From NCBI RefSeq assembly GCF_001039355.2, contig NW_019775732.1:104364-168363 (forward strand): DNA of 64,000 nucleotides. Reading direction: 5' to 3'. Shown here piece after piece: positions 1 to 13,963 of this stretch. Source of the DNA: Lingula anatina (Eukaryota; Brachiopoda; Lingulata; Lingulida; Lingulidae). A model generated the notes under the pieces. It was not told the origin of the DNA, made no database searches, and was given only the letters and a program-made list of their open reading frames with translations. Within the stretch, counting starts at the first letter, position 1. Each line of letters opens with the position of its first letter. The position numbers were made by a program, and so were the translations under genes.

Positions 1-1704
1 ATACTCACCTTTTGGATTGGCATTGGCGCCCAGATTTACAAACCGGTGGTGTGGACGGCCCCCGTGTCTGTGGCCGGTTGTTACCCAGTGAACAGCAGTC
101 TGGTCAACCTTACAACCACTGCTGCGTCCATGTCCAGCTCGGTCAGCGACATGACCACTATGATGACCACAACCATGCCTGCTTATGAGTGAGTCGACGT
201 CGTAAACCATTTACAGTGTATTCATGAATACGAAAATGTGTATCAAAACTCCAGTATAGTTGATGTTCGTTGCTGTTTAATTAGTGGACAGATAATATGA
301 TTCATATTCGTCCTAGTTCAGACCAGGGAATTAAACCCTGTTCAGTCCGATGGGTTTCGATAAAATTTTTATTTGTTAAACTTTGCTGTATTAGTTCAGT
401 AAACCCCATTTTGTTGCAAACTTAAATTCATTACTCCACCTTGGATGGTGTGGAGAATTTTTGGCTTTTAAAATAGAAGTGAAGACTAGTTACATGTAAA
501 AATGGAAAAATCTCTAGCGAACTGAGTACCTTGTATTTTCAGGCCCCCGCTGAACGGCCTGTACAACTTGTCGTACCTGTGGTACAGTGGCTTTGGAGTA
601 CTGGTGGTTGTGGTGGTTGGAATGCTGGTCAGTGCTATCACAGGTTTGTATTGTACTAGTATTTGGGTATACAGTATATGTCACTAGCGGTAAATGCCGT
701 AGGCCTATCCCTAATACGGTACTGCAGATACTGGTTGTTTTATGGACGACAAACACCAGCATTGGAAATATGAAATAGAGTGATTTTAGTTACTTCAGTG
801 TAAATGACATTATTTGAAAACGTTTCTCTGATCAGACTCATCGTTTGAAATGGAAACTGACTATTGAATTAAATACTAGAATGATCGAATGTTGAAAGCA
901 ATGGATGATAAATGCATACAAAGAAAGGGGTAAGCTACGAATAACACTAGTTTGCTGTGTGATGAATGAACTGAGAAAATAATATTTAATTCACAAGGAT
1001 TTTTACATTTTTTCCAAAGGATTCACTGACACGACCATGTTAGACTACAGGCTGATATGTCCAATATTTGATATCATGTTTTGCTGCTTTCCAAAGTCCT
1101 GCCTGAGAGCTCTCCGCTGTGGAGTGGGCCATGATTTGGTCAGTGTATGGTTGAATAACAAAGTATTAATCTTATCACAGAAGGGTTGATTCTACATGAA
1201 AAAAATTTCATCAATGAGAACTTTTAAAATGCTTTACAGCTTCTTTAATTGTATTTTATTACAAGAATATATATATTTTTTACATAAAAACATGGATAAA
1301 ACATACTACTGTACACAAGCAGTATGTTATTTTAAAATTCAATAAATATCCATAATAACAATATTTTGCTCTCCTGAAAGACGAGATGAACGTTCAGACA
1401 GAAACACCCTTATATGAAGGTGCCAAATATTGACTATAGCTGAATATATATTTTACAGGAAAAGTTGCACTACTGCTGTCTTTGTAAAGACGTGGACAAA
1501 GAGGACTTCCATCCAGATCCCATTACGTCATTCGGAGTCCCAGAGGAGGAACACAAACATCACAATGGTATTGATAATCCTGCTGTGGAAAAGGAGACCG
1601 AGGAATATGGCACGGGCAATAAAAATGGCCACGTCTATGACTTAGAGCACCAGCAAAATGGAAATGTAGACGGAGTACAACTGAAGCAGTTTACCCGATT
1701 GTAA
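1..1704 (+). CDS. SLC5-family Na+/solute symporter (SMCT/SMVT-like), copy 0, 3' part only
   Basis: This is the C-terminal end of an SLC5 symporter cut by the window edge. Coding parts are 1-188 (rest of exon 12, frame 1, ends phase 2), 543-643 (exon 13), 1020-1138 (exon 14) and 1459-1704 (exon 15, stop TAA). All junctions are GT-AG and the lengths of exons 13 and 14 (101 and 119 nt) equal those of the other copies. Exon 12 carries TM12 ([12 protein letters not shown]) and a Thr/Ser/Met-rich outer loop with sequons NSS and NLT. Exon 13 carries the last membrane helix. Exons 14-15 give a cysteine-rich cytosolic tail (FCCFPKS, then [13 protein letters not shown]). The protein ends in FTRL, a class I PDZ-binding end like the -TRL of vertebrate SLC5A8. 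It is the most divergent of the intact copies in outer loop and tail. The family call is firm; the substrate is not known. Confidence 0.88.
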
Positions 1705-2457
1705 ATATTGCGACATCCCCCTGTTAATAGGATGAGTGAACGAAAAGTATATCTCTAATGAATGGCCGTTTTGTAAATATATGTTAAAGCTTTCTTTAAA
1801 AGTTTATGATCATATTTTATGATTTATTTTTTATTCTTAAATTTGTCTGTTTTATCTAATTATCTGCTTATAGAGTGTGCAAAACGCGATAAACACACGA
1901 TACGTTTAAGGTGCACAGTCCTTACCGAAACTGCATGCCTTCTTAAACATCTTAAATCGTATATTCAATACTTACAGCCTTGGAACAGGTATGTTCGTTT
2001 TATCAATAGCCGATAAAAACGTCATTCATCTATACACAAGCAAGAAGCACATGGTCCTTTAATCTCTTCTCGTTAATCTAAGCATTAACTTTTGATATAT
2101 CTCGTAAAACAAGATTTAACATTAATCGGAGACAGGACAAAACAAAACTGTAGAGCAGTGTTACAGTATCATATTCAAGTGTTTTTAGTATAGTTTTTAG
2201 TATACACATGTTCCCAAGTGTGATGTAAGGTGGAATGCATGTACCTCGAAATCTAAAGTATGGTATTTAAGTAGAGTTTTGACAATTTTGCAGCTTATGT
2301 GAACGTAACGCTCTGTGCTGCCAGACTCTGTTATGTGAGTTTGATAAAAAAAAAAAGCGTGCTTGTTTTAATACAACGTATTCTGTGAGCTTCCATATAT
2401 GTGTTGAATATTATATAATTATCTATATCGATGAAAGTGCTTTGAAATATATATTTT

Positions 2458-2468
2458 AATAAAATAAA
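2458..2468 (+). terminator. Candidate polyadenylation signals for copy 0
   Basis: Two overlapping AATAAA hexamers lie about 755 nt after the copy 0 stop codon, just before a T-rich stretch. This is a plausible 3' end for the transcript, but no transcript evidence is available and other AT-rich hexamers exist nearby. Confidence 0.4.
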
Positions 2469-3858
2469 CGTTTTTGTTGTATTTGTGATTTTGACATGCT
2501 CTTACACAAAGCTAGGAACCAACATTATTTCTAGGGTAAAGAGCAGAATTGCTAGATGCTTCCCTGCACTTGGATTCATTGTTTTAATCTAGCCAAGCTG
2601 TCCCCTGGGAGATGTACAGGGTGCCCCCCCCCCCACCCCCACAAAAAAGAACCCATAAAAATTTTATTCAATCCTACAAAGGTCCATCCAATTTAAAGAA
2701 ATTAAAATAATTATCCAGATACCGATGTGGGGGGGTAATGATACTGTGGCGATGGGGGCCACGTATCTGAGTCGTGATATTTTGCGAGTGTTCATCAAAG
2801 TCTTTTAGTGATGACGCAACATTTGGTGAGAGGTTTAAAGTATATTTGAGTAATTAGAAAATAGATATAATGACGTTTTTGTTCTCCAGCCAGTGCAGCG
2901 TTGCGTAACAGGCTACCTGCAGCCCCTCTGGTCAGATACCCGGTCTAGTTTTAACTGGCTTTTTGATTTAAAAAGAAAAAAACTACAGTAGTTGGAAGCC
3001 TTTTTAAGCCATACATGTCTTAAAGACAAACAATAGGGTTAGATCAGCTATTGAACTAAAATATATGACAACCGTAGATATTACATTGTCAGTGGCTTGG
3101 AAATCGTTACAAAACTTTTTGACTCCAATCGCGAGAAGTGCGTCCTCCAATCCACGGGATACTGTACAAAATTCCAAAATGTGTCTTTATTTATTTTTTT
3201 CACTATGGTTAGCTTATTCATTTGTTGTACAATCAGTAATTTTTGTGAAAAAAAACTCTTTACAAGTTGAATAAAGCACAATGGTTTATGACATGATTTT
3301 CTGCATCAATTTACTCATTGCGTTAGGAGTGACACTTTTTTGATATGGGAGTTTAGTTCTTATACAAACTTGCCAGACGCCATTGCTTTGTGTGTGTATC
3401 TGTACTTCCGATTTACCACTTTAATTTCTAAAATGACAATCAGAAAAACGAACGGACTTCCGTTTTTTTTTTTTTCAATTTTGAATCGAAAAAAAGGAAC
3501 TTTGTCCAAGTCCTTCATCAAAACTTGAAGCGAAGGTGAGGCATTTTAAATGTATTTCACTTTTTAATATTGGAAAACGCAAAAACAGTCGATATATCCA
3601 TTTTCTATTGCATCACGGATCTGCCGTTTTTGTATTTTGTATTTTATCGCGATGGCTTACATTGTCCCATTTATTTATTCAGTAGACACTAATAAATCAT
3701 AAAAATGAACAAAAATTTGTCAAGAAAATATTAAATCTCAGATATTGATAAAAGATGCCATCAGCATCACACACTGTCAGAGCACAAGTTAATGTTTTCC
3801 TCTTTCGCTTTTTAGGCTTGGTTCCAATTGTTACCGTGCTTTCTTTTCCTTCCACTAA

Positions 3859-3896
3859 AAGAGAGAGAGAGAGCGAGAGAATGAGGGAGAGAGAGT
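3859..3896. repeat. Imperfect (GA)n microsatellite
   Basis: A run of GA dinucleotides interrupted by GCGA, ATGA and GGGA units lies in intergenic DNA. Open frames across it are artefacts of the repeat. Confidence 0.8.
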
Positions 3897-4345
3897 TACG
3901 AGCAATAAATAAGTTATTGAAATATGATAGACAATTTTTCATTTCAGGGCATCTTCGAAGATGTGTTTTATAGCTGTGACAGCGATGGTTGATCCGGGGA
4001 ACGGCTCACTGAATGGGTCTCTACTCTCCTCCCCCCCCCCCCCCTTAGTCTGGGGGCACCCCCTTTTCCCTTCTTCCATAATACAATATTATAACGAGCG
4101 AAACGAAAGGAAACCAAGCCATTTTCAAAAACTGTGACCTGCATATAAACAGTGGCACCACAATCTGATCAATTCTTCGTTTTAGAGACACCCGTAATCA
4201 TGCATGTAAAACTCAAGTTTCTCTGGCTCATACCGTCGTAAAGAATACAGGTGAGTTCTAAAGCATCTGCAATACCCACAGAGATACACTGTACTAAATC
4301 TAAGCTACTATAATATTAAGAGATCGAGTTATAATTGAGTTCTAA

Positions 4346-4378
4346 GCCCTAATGTTTAACTTTTTAAAACATTAGGGC
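4346..4378. repeat. Small perfect inverted repeat (hairpin)
   Basis: The arm GCCCTAATGTTT (4,346-4,357) and its exact reverse complement (4,367-4,378) are separated by 9 nt. There is no gene close enough to assign a role. Confidence 0.7.
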
Positions 4379-6920
4379 AAAACGCACACGTTTTTTATAA
4401 TTTTACTTTCTGTTTGCAATACAGTCCAGGTCAATTATCACCTAACCCTCGATATACAGTGGTTGCGACCGAGATTTATGCCTTAATCAACGTCTTGGGA
4501 AAAATAAGCACATTGTTATTGCATGCACCCGTGCATATATTTGTTTGTGCACTTTGCTTTTGATTAAAAAATGTCGGCGAACCACCTCGCTTGTTCATGT
4601 GCATATAGTACTAACCGGTGCTTCAATAAACCCAGGCAGGTCGGGGGAACCGTAGGGTATTGTAAATAGCTACCATATACATAAACGAGTGGTATGCGTG
4701 CACACGCGGGTAAACATACAAAATATCCACAAGCCTGGCTATACTAAAGGTAAACACCGCTATATAGCTCATGGGCTCGGACGATTAGGGGGAATTAAGT
4801 TGCTTTAACATCCATTGATACTCTGGACCTGCGTCCGCTTGAGGAACAACTTGATTTTTGCCCACTCTAACCCCTTTCAAGTTGGAGTTGGAGTTTTGTC
4901 GACATCAAATTCATGCATCAATGTTAGGGACCATTCCCACAGATATTTGGATCGATCTATCTCCCTGGGGAGTCTCACTAAATTGCTGTCAACTTGACCG
5001 GCTTAAATGTTTGTCACGCCTAGTAAAGCTGTTAGGGGGTAACTATCTTTGCCTTTGAGTTACGTTACGGCTATATATATATACACAGAAGAGTACAACT
5101 TATTCATTTAGCGTATTTAATCATACAGGTAATTCATGTCCACCGTTCATCAGTGGGGAATCTAAACATGGCCCATAGTTCTACCACACCTGGACCTGAG
5201 TATGCTGTACAAGCTTCCTGAATATTATTGAGTACAACACCGACCCGTTGTGTGCTGTGGGACATTAACTGACCACTCGGCTGATCAAAAGACAGTGGAA
5301 ACTTACTGATAACGTTCGTCTATCGTGTCTGAAATACCGAGTAAGCATCACCATTTATTTCACAGTTAAAGCAAAACTCATTATTACTGACAATGCGTTG
5401 CTGTATTAAAGCGACTGCATTTCTAAATTTAGAATTTCGTCACAAGGACCACTTTTGGCATGTGTTTTATTATGTCATATATAGACGAGTCGTACGCTTA
5501 GTCGGACGGCAGGCTGTATGTATTTGTATTGTAGAATAGATGTGCAGCCACTGTGTAATCTTTTGCTTACACGCAAGTGCGGCCTGCTGGGGACTATACA
5601 CATATGGAGGTGAAGGTGCATTTATTTTGTGTGGAGTTTTGAAATGCAAGGGACGGTAGAGGCGGGCAGTAATGCGAAGATAGCTTAAGGTAGAGTGAGA
5701 ATATTGCGGTACAAACTAGTACGTCCAATCTTCTATTTCATACTTATCAGCTTAACGCGTCGCGTAATGACACATAACTTCTCACGTAACTTGGTAAAAT
5801 AAACGCCCCTCACCTTCAGCATATAAACGAGTAAATATACTTGGAATAGGTTTCTGTGCTCTATGCAAAACAAGGTTAATGGATCGCCAATCAAAGTAAG
5901 GGGAAACCATTCGGCATTAGGCAAAAGGAACTTAAATTGAATGAAGGAGTACATGTATGTGCAACTTGAATAAAGGATTTTCGCTGAATGTCACTTGGCA
6001 ACTAACTATCCGTTAAGTGTTATGCTATATACGTTATACAAAAACAAAGTTAAGGCCCACCCCTGAGTAATGATACGGGGGTGATTGTCTCAGTGTATGA
6101 AATGAACCTCTAAATATCTTGTTCTATTATCTATATGGAATAGTATCCAAACGTTTGCCACTAAAATCTTCACCACTTACGTAGGCAGTTCAGCTTAATC
6201 TACATGTACATAGAACCCACCAAACGTTCATGTACCCTAAGCATAATTAAGTGACGTCCCTTCCATACCAGTAGACCCTTGGGTCACCTTGTGGTGATTG
6301 CTTAAAGCATTTCTAACCACATAGAGTCAATCTAATCCATCTGTTTCCCCACCCACCAATACTGTAATTAACAACTTAGGAAAGACGTTTGTCGTTAAAT
6401 GCCAATTCCGACCATCTTCATTTGAAAATGACCGTGCATTTACACGGTAATCAGACTAAAACCAATTAGCGGGCATGTGAAGGCGATCAAATATTAGGAA
6501 ACTGATCCACATCGGGTCTGAATCTCAGGCAACTAGTGAGACTTCCTCAGACAAAATGCCCTGATGTTCATCGTAGCTGCTGTCACGCGTATATGAAGTC
6601 TTTATTCGTTGCTTATGATTTTTTTCGATAAAAATTGCATAAATACCACTTAAGCTTATTTATACGCAAAAAATTGCACAAGTCCGAATAATCGAAAACC
6701 TTGGCAATTTTTAATTTGTATTGAAAAAATTCATAAATACTATAAATATAAGCAAATGTGTGACATGGGCTATATGTTCATATATCAATTCCAATACCTT
6801 ACAATGAAGGACATGTCTGTTTACGAAGCGTGTAAAGACAGAATCAGTTTAAGACATTTAGTCTTGATTTTCTTTTAGATCTAATCAGTAAACTTCTTCA
6901 GCAAAAGACCAGAATTCAAC

Positions 6921-9900
6921 ATGCCGCAGGCTCAGGTGAACACTTTCGGACCCGTGGACTACGTGGTGTTTGCTGGGACTTTGGTTGTCTCTGCCAGCAT
7001 AGGTATATACCAGGCGTTCACCGGCGGACGTCAGAAAACAACAGATGAATTTTTGATGGCCAACAGAAAGATGGGGGCAATACCCGCAGCCATGTCTTTG
7101 CTGGCCAGTTTCATGTCCGCCATAACATTGCTAGGGACTCCGAAAGAGATGTACGTTTACGGGACTCAGTATTTGTGGATAGCCTTTGGTTATGTTTTAG
7201 TCATGCCTGTTGCTGCGCACATATTTCTACCAATATTCTTCCGATTAAGAGTAACCAGTGCTTACGAGGTAGGTCTGATAAAATGAAGCGAAGCGAAAAT
7301 TTCATTTTAACGTTATTTAAATCACACCCCTTTAAAATACCGGTAGCTATTTGTTCTTAATTTTTTTCTTAAATAGAAGAAAAAGTGTAACTGTTTTGTA
7401 CATGTACCAACCTTACAGGGCCTCCACTCAGCAATATTACTTATTTCTTTTCTAGTATCTCGAGATGCGTTTCAACAAAGCGGTGCGTGTAGCCGGATCT
7501 CTCACTTTCAGCCTACAGATGGTCAGTATTATATTTATGAACTGTGCGTCACTTATTTTATGTTTTTGCAAAATGCTTGAAAGCATAATTTGATTAGTTG
7601 CAGCTTAAATGCCGTACTCCATCGCTGTAATCTGCATATCCGTAGTACCAAGAATGTATTACATATATTGCAATACACCTCTGATAGTAGGCGGTTCACT
7701 GAATGAACTCTTCTTTTGAAATGTCTTTGCACAAGGCTGTTTAATAACGATAGAAGTAGTAAACATTTAGTTCGCTAGGCTGGTCATTCAAACGTTAAAT
7801 CACCAATAATTTATATAGCCTACTACCTTCATGAAAATTTAACACGTATAATGAGGGGCAAGTTTCACTGCTGGTCATGGGCATCTCAATAGGGAAGCAG
7901 AATAATGAATAATGTACAGTATGTTTTACAAATTAAGCTAAACAATCTAAGGATCACTGCATAATTGCTCATATAATAAGCGTGCAGGTTCACTGAATAC
8001 AATGATTCTGTAGAGGACAAGTAGTACCTCCCCCACTCGTCTCTGCAGGCTTTGCTAATACAATGTTACCTTGTTCTTAGTCTTCTGCTGGCTCAACTAA
8101 TACAATGTTACCTTGTTCTAAGTCTTCTGCTGGCTCAACTAATACAATGTTACCTTGTTCCTCACAGAGCCAAAACGATTCCAAAATTAGGAAAGATCCC
8201 ATGTATATATACGGTTGAATCAGTGATTGTTTTAAAGTGTTTTTGTCTTATTTTATACACGTGCCTCTCACAGTTTGTTTAACGTACATGTACTTCCGTT
8301 GACTAACATTAACTCACAGAGAATGATAAGGCATAAGCTCTCTGTTGATTTTTGGGAAAAAAACAAAGGAAAACTTTCCGAAAAATATTTCGGTGTTATT
8401 AAATGGAATTGAAAGCAATATGTTTAATAAGATATAAGAGTTATAATGCTACCCTTGTCAATAAGCAATTCAATATGAAATACCCTTTTTTTCAGATCCT
8501 ATATATGGCAATAGTTTTATACGCACCGTCTTTAGCATTAGAACAAGGTAGGTACCCGATTACAGTTTTAAGCAACTGGGCCACCAAATAACTTGTTTCA
8601 ACCTTAATGAACGTTTAAAATACAGCCTGTTTATAAAAAGTTTCAAACAAAAAGAGAGCAATGAAGTCATACGTTTCAAATCTCTCCATAAACTTTATTC
8701 ATTTTAGTGACTGGTTTGAATCGCTGGATTGCCGTTGCTTCAGTTGGCGTCGTCTGCGTCTTCTATACCAGTATTGTAAGTAATTCGTTTTAACGTGAAC
8801 ATATATAATGTTTATAAATATTTTTGGTACTGTTACACTTAAATTTATTTGCCGGTTAAATTGTTTTCTTTAAAGCCTTTGAAGATAAATTTTTGAAATT
8901 GTATTTAAGAAAAAGGGGATATGTGAATTGTTTCAAAAATGGATAACTGAAAAATATAGATAAGTAAATTGGCCCAGTAAAATGAATAGATAAAACAAAT
9001 GAAAATTGATGCGGAAATACGCTTCCTAAAAGGAGAATTTTACTTTCCTGATCTGTAAATTAAACAACCATCCCCTCAGTTTTAAAAGAAGGCGGTCTTA
9101 CCGCACGCATCCTTTAAATGATATAAACAAATAATGAATCTCGAATGAATAAACTACCCATTTTAGGGCGGGATCAAAGCTGTAATGTGGACAGACACAT
9201 TCCAAGTCTGTATGATGTTTGCCGGACTGCTAGCTGTGCTCATCCAGGGATCCATAGGAGTCGGAGGATTCGAGAACGCTTGGAGAATTAACATTGAAGG
9301 AGAGAGAATAAATTTCCTCGAGTAAGACAGAAAGAAGATTAAAACGTGAAATTTACGTCACTGATAAATTTTACAGATATTCCATTTTTTGTGAAGTTCA
9401 ATGATACTTGGAATAATACGTTAAAATGCAATTAAAGTAAAGTAGTACAGGAAATTTAAGTATGATAATGTTCTTTATATAGCAGCTTTAGATATATTAT
9501 AATTTATATTCCAGTTTTAACCCAGATCCCCGTGAGCGGCATACAGTGTGGACGTGTGTATTTGGCGGGTTCTTTACCTGGTTGGCTGTGTACGGTGTTA
9601 ACCAGGCTCAGGTACAGAGAGCACTCACAGTGGTCGACCTCAGGAGAGCCCAGATGTAAGTAGAGTTTTGGTACGGCTAACAGTAGGATTAAAACTCGAC
9701 TTGATATTAAGGTATGAGGGAAGTTGTTGTTCTCTGTTACTGTGGAATTATTTTCAGACAGTAAACGAGTAACATTCAAACAAAAAAAGTATGGCGTGGG
9801 TGTTAGCTATTTGTCAGATACGTTCAATGCGTGCAATGAATAGATAGTTTTTAAAATATTGGATAAACGCTTACTATGTGCATTTCTTAGAGCCATGTGG

Positions 9901-12900
9901 ATAAACGTGCCAGGTCTGATCGCCATTTTGATCATCAGCGCCATGTCCGGTATACTGATCTATGCCCACTACTTCGACTGTGACCCAATGACAAATAAAG
10001 ACATTTCTAATTTAGATCAGGTAAAATATTTTAACATCAGATAAATTATTTTAGCACACTGAACTTTTTATACATATTTATACGTGGTTTCTATGTAACC
10101 ATGGTACTTGTACTAAATTTAATCCTTGATAGTGTACGCCTAAAACAATAACAATACGTTTCCTACATGTGGATCGATATAAGTGTCTTTTAAGAGGGAT
10201 ATATATGATACATTTTATGCTTCAGTTACTGCCGCTGTTCGTGATGGATAAACTGGCCTTCGTGCCTGGTTTACCTGGCCTTTTCACTGCCTGCCTCTTC
10301 AGCGGAGCGCTCAGGTACAACCTTCATTTTAAAATCCAACATAAATGAATCAAAATGATATAGCAAGGTGAGGTTATAGTCCCGGTTGCACACCCTATCA
10401 AAATTCCTTATTTTGTTTTAGATTTTAAATATTATACCGGTAGTTTCTTCCTGTATTTTAATATGCTATTTTCCCGTCTCAGTGCTCACTGTACAGTTTA
10501 ACTGTATGTACATGTAGAGCACTCTCGACTAAAACTGCCAACAGATACATGAACATTCATTCAATTTCATTTCAGCACCTTATCGTCTGGTCTGAACAGT
10601 TTGGCAACAGTCTGCACGCGTGATCTGTTCCAGGAATTCTGCTGTAAACATATGTCCGACAGTAGAGCGACTTTGACGTCTAAAATCATGTGTAAGAAAA
10701 CCTCCCTCAAGCAAAATGTAGACTCTTACGACACCTTTAAACTCATTTCCGGTCCGAAATCTTGTTTAAGAAAATTGAGAACTTTGCATTATTTAGCATC
10801 GCTTGTCTTATGTTTAATTTCTGATCAGCAACTATAAAGAAAATAAAAAATCCTTTAAAACTTATATATTATTTCAATAAAAATGGTGTTTATCTCATTC
10901 TACAAGTATGTCTTCTTTCAGCTTTGGTATTCGGTTGTATCGTAATCGGCTTGACATTCGTGGCGTCTCAGTTAGGGGGTGTGCTGCAGGTAAGTAAGTA
11001 AGTAACATGTAGTAAGTTCTTGCCAACATCTTGCTTCACCAGTTTGGAAAACCCGGTCGCGTTCATTTAAAATGCAAAAAAATTAGATGTGATACATTTA
11101 TCATTGTATTTTTCAGTTGAAGCAAGTATCCTTACTTTAACAGAGACCTACATGTAATTCGTAACACAGCAGATGGCGAACATTTTAACTTTGTTCTAGG
11201 CTGCTCTTGCGTTGTTTGGTATGATCGGTGGTCCTCTACTAGGAGTGTTTACTCTGGGAGTTCTTTTTCCTTGGGCTAACTGGAAGGTAAGGCACATTGT
11301 AGAATACGGTTTGTGGTGATCGTTTGGGTAACGAAATGAAACTTGACAGATTTTCATCATAAGAAATACAGTATGGTTGGTTAATTATTACATGCTTTAG
11401 TATAAATGTGAAAATAGATCTGAGATCTCTTGACAAATCGAAGTTATTTTTCAGGCTATTTCTTTAAATTTATCTTTACGCGAATGATGATTCATCTTTT
11501 TGGGATTAAGTGATAAGGAAATAGCCATTTATAATTTCGAAACGCTTAGCCAAATTTCCCGTTCTTCATGCATTCGCAGGGTGCGATAACCGGTCTTGTC
11601 ACCAGTCTTCTCCTCACCTTCTGGATCGGTATCGGCGCCCAGATCTACAAACCCGCCGTCTGGAAAGCGCCTGTATCCATCTTAGGTTGTAATGCTGTGA
11701 ATGAAACGGTTTCCAATATGACAACTGCTGTTATGATCAATGTGACACCTATGACCACGGCAGCACCTTATGAGTAAGTGGAATAAACATTTATCAATAC
11801 TGTGCCAATCATAGATGACGTTGGTAACGTTTGTTTCCTGCAAAGAAATGGCTGCAGATAATCCACATTTAAGTTTGATTGTAATATTTTAGTTTGAGTG
11901 CAGTCTCATTTTATTACGCTGTACCAATAATAAATAAAGAAGCAAACAAAAAAGAGAAATAGCCTTTTTTAATAAGAAAAGTAAAGTGGATGAAGGTAGC
12001 CTAGTATAAATGGACCATTTAAATCGATATTTTAAGTCACGTTCTGTTCAAAGCCAATTACGTAATTGTTGCAAAACCTTCCCAGCAATGTTTTTCTACA
12101 AATAGTAACGACCTGACTGATTTTGTAAGGGGAAAAAAATATTATATTTCACTGTGGAGGTATATTATGTTTCAGTCCCCCGCTGAATGGCCTGTACAAC
12201 TTGTCGTACCTGTGGTACAGTGGTTTTGGAGTACTGGTGGTTGTGGTGGTTGGAATGGTTGTCAGCGCCATTACAGGTTAGTTTCGCATATAGAAAATGA
12301 GTTCAGTGATAGAATTATAGGCTTGCAGCAGCTAAAATTTCACAACAAATGAATGCGGTATGAATGTTTACTTACGAGGCATTTTAGCGGTCAGAATTTT
12401 TAAAATGTCATTTAACATTTTATCAGGGTTCACTGACACGACCATGTTAGACTACAGGCTGATATGTCCAATATTTGATGTCATGTTTTGCTGCTTTCCA
12501 AAGTCTTTTCGTCAAGCGCTTCGCTGTGGAGTACACCATGATACGGTACGTACAGACCGATTTGTTTACTGGCATTAAATTTAATTTTCGTAAATGCTGC
12601 CTGATATACAGTACGTTTTACATGTAAATGAATCAAACTAAATAACGTGTTTCATATGAAAATATGCCTATTTTAATATTTGATATAAATAAATTTGATT
12701 TAATATGATTCATTATCATCGGCAATTTGTTAACTACTTATAAGAGTTTTAATACCTATTTTATATAAACTGTCTTGCACCTGTCTTGCACGTGTCATGC
12801 CAATAAGTCCGTTTTATTCTAGACCAAATTTCATTATTGCTGTGTATGTAAAGACGTGGACAAAGAAGACATCTCAGCTGAAGCTATCACCGCTGCCGAA

Positions 12901-13026
12901 CTTGGTGAAACTAAAGATGACGGTTTTGACAATGAAGCCATGAAAACGAAAGAGCTGGAGGCCAATCAGACTAATGGAATAAAAAATGACAATGCTTTAG
13001 ATTTAAAGAAAGAGACCCAAATATAA
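6921..13026 (+). CDS. SLC5-family Na+/solute symporter (SMCT/SMVT-like), copy 1, complete
   Basis: Fifteen coding exons give 645 aa: 6921-7268, 7456-7521, 8496-8547, 8708-8775, 9167-9321, 9515-9655, 9891-10020, 10226-10314, 10576-10691, 10922-10989, 11200-11286, 11580-11773, 12176-12276, 12427-12545, 12823-13026. Every intron is GT-AG and phases join without a stop. The start is the ATG that opens [19 protein letters not shown] and is shared by copies 2 and 3. Family marks include [10 protein letters not shown] (end of exon 1), [11 protein letters not shown] (exon 2), [10 protein letters not shown] (exon 5), [11 protein letters not shown] (exon 6) and [20 protein letters not shown] (residues about 335-354). 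S350/T351 align by eye with the TM9 Na+-site Ser/Thr pair known in NIS. Exon 12 has sequons at N481, N486 and N494 in the outer loop. The cytosolic tail has FCCFPKS and [13 protein letters not shown] and ends ETQI, a class I PDZ-type end. Length fits the family (about 610-650 aa). Likely role: Na+-driven uptake of small organic anions at the plasma membrane. Confidence 0.93.
8055..8160. repeat. 42-bp minisatellite in intron 2 of copy 1
   Basis: About 2.5 near-identical copies of a 42-bp unit starting CTAATACAATGTTACCTTG stand head to tail. The matching intron of copies 2 and 3 lacks it. It reads as an open frame only because 42 is a multiple of three. Confidence 0.85.
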
Positions 13027-13957
13027 TCTGATCATCAAAGCCGTACTTATTTTGGATAAGAATTTCACGTGACGTTACATTTTTTCAATCAGCAGCTGAT
13101 ATTGAAATTGTTAACCTCCAATATTTCTTGATGAAGATGCTCTAGACAGACATCAAAATATAGACAAGGTAAACAAATTTTATATTAGCTGTTGTTTGAA
13201 GAAAATTACTTTACTCCTACTTACCGTGGTATATTGAATATAATGCATTCAAATTTATCTCAGGGTAATCTCTCAAGGCTCAGGTAGACAGTAAAACAAC
13301 TGTCCACAATGCATGCGCATACTTTGTATATTATGATTTAAAGATATTCGTATAACCAAACACCAGTGTTACTCAGAGACGATCATATAGTGCATGTACA
13401 TGTATAACCGACCAAGTTTGTTATGTTAGTATAGTGCATTGGAGATCGCTTTTATTTGATGAGGCAGTTAACGAAACAATTACGTATATTGAATACATTA
13501 AGTGTGCTATAAAGAAATTTTATTACTTCATTATTTTATGGCACACTTGGAGAGTTGAAAACGTAAGAGTAAACACGCATCTATTTATTTTTGTTAGTAA
13601 ATAAGAAGATTGTTAGCATTACAAACATCACCAATGATCGTGTGAAAAACGTAAGCCGTACTTCTTTTTTTTAACATGAAAAACAAAATTCAATCATTTC
13701 ATGATTGTGCAACTTCTCTGAACATATTGAAAACGCGAAGCACGGACTTTGTTGCAAGATGATCATAAAAATAAGTCTCATTGTGTAAGATGTCAAATGT
13801 TTTATCAAAACATTTTATGTAAAAATATATTCATTATGAAAATGTCAATTTCTGTTGTGTTCATTTTTAAAGAATTAAATTCGTGTAATTAGGGACAGTT
13901 TTAGACTTGTCATAGTTGTCATATGGGATTTAATAGACATCTTAGTGCATTGTTTCG

Positions 13958-13963
13958 AATAAA
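13958..13963 (+). terminator. Candidate polyadenylation signal for copy 1
   Basis: AATAAA lies about 930 nt after the stop codon and is kept in the duplicate segment at 26,004-26,009. Conservation there may only reflect the recent duplication, so the assignment is weak. Confidence 0.3.

Larger units (their letters stand above)
1705..6920. other. Intergenic stretch between copy 0 and copy 1
   Basis: No coding exon is recognisable here on either strand. The first ~760 nt are probably the 3' UTR of copy 0. The rest holds low-complexity tracts (C-rich at 2,625-2,640, T-run near 3,463-3,475, GA-rich 3,859-3,896, C-run 4,030-4,044) and a small perfect hairpin at 4,346-4,378. The last few hundred bases should include the promoter of copy 1, but I see no clear TATA/initiator pair. 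Confidence 0.6.

Noticed and set aside
3755-3973. Overlapping frames on both strands across the GA-rich tract
   Set aside because: They exist because the repeat has few stop codons.
9504-9779. 91-codon minus-strand open frame
   Set aside because: It lies antisense over exon 6 of copy 1; the plus strand has clear family sequence and splice sites.
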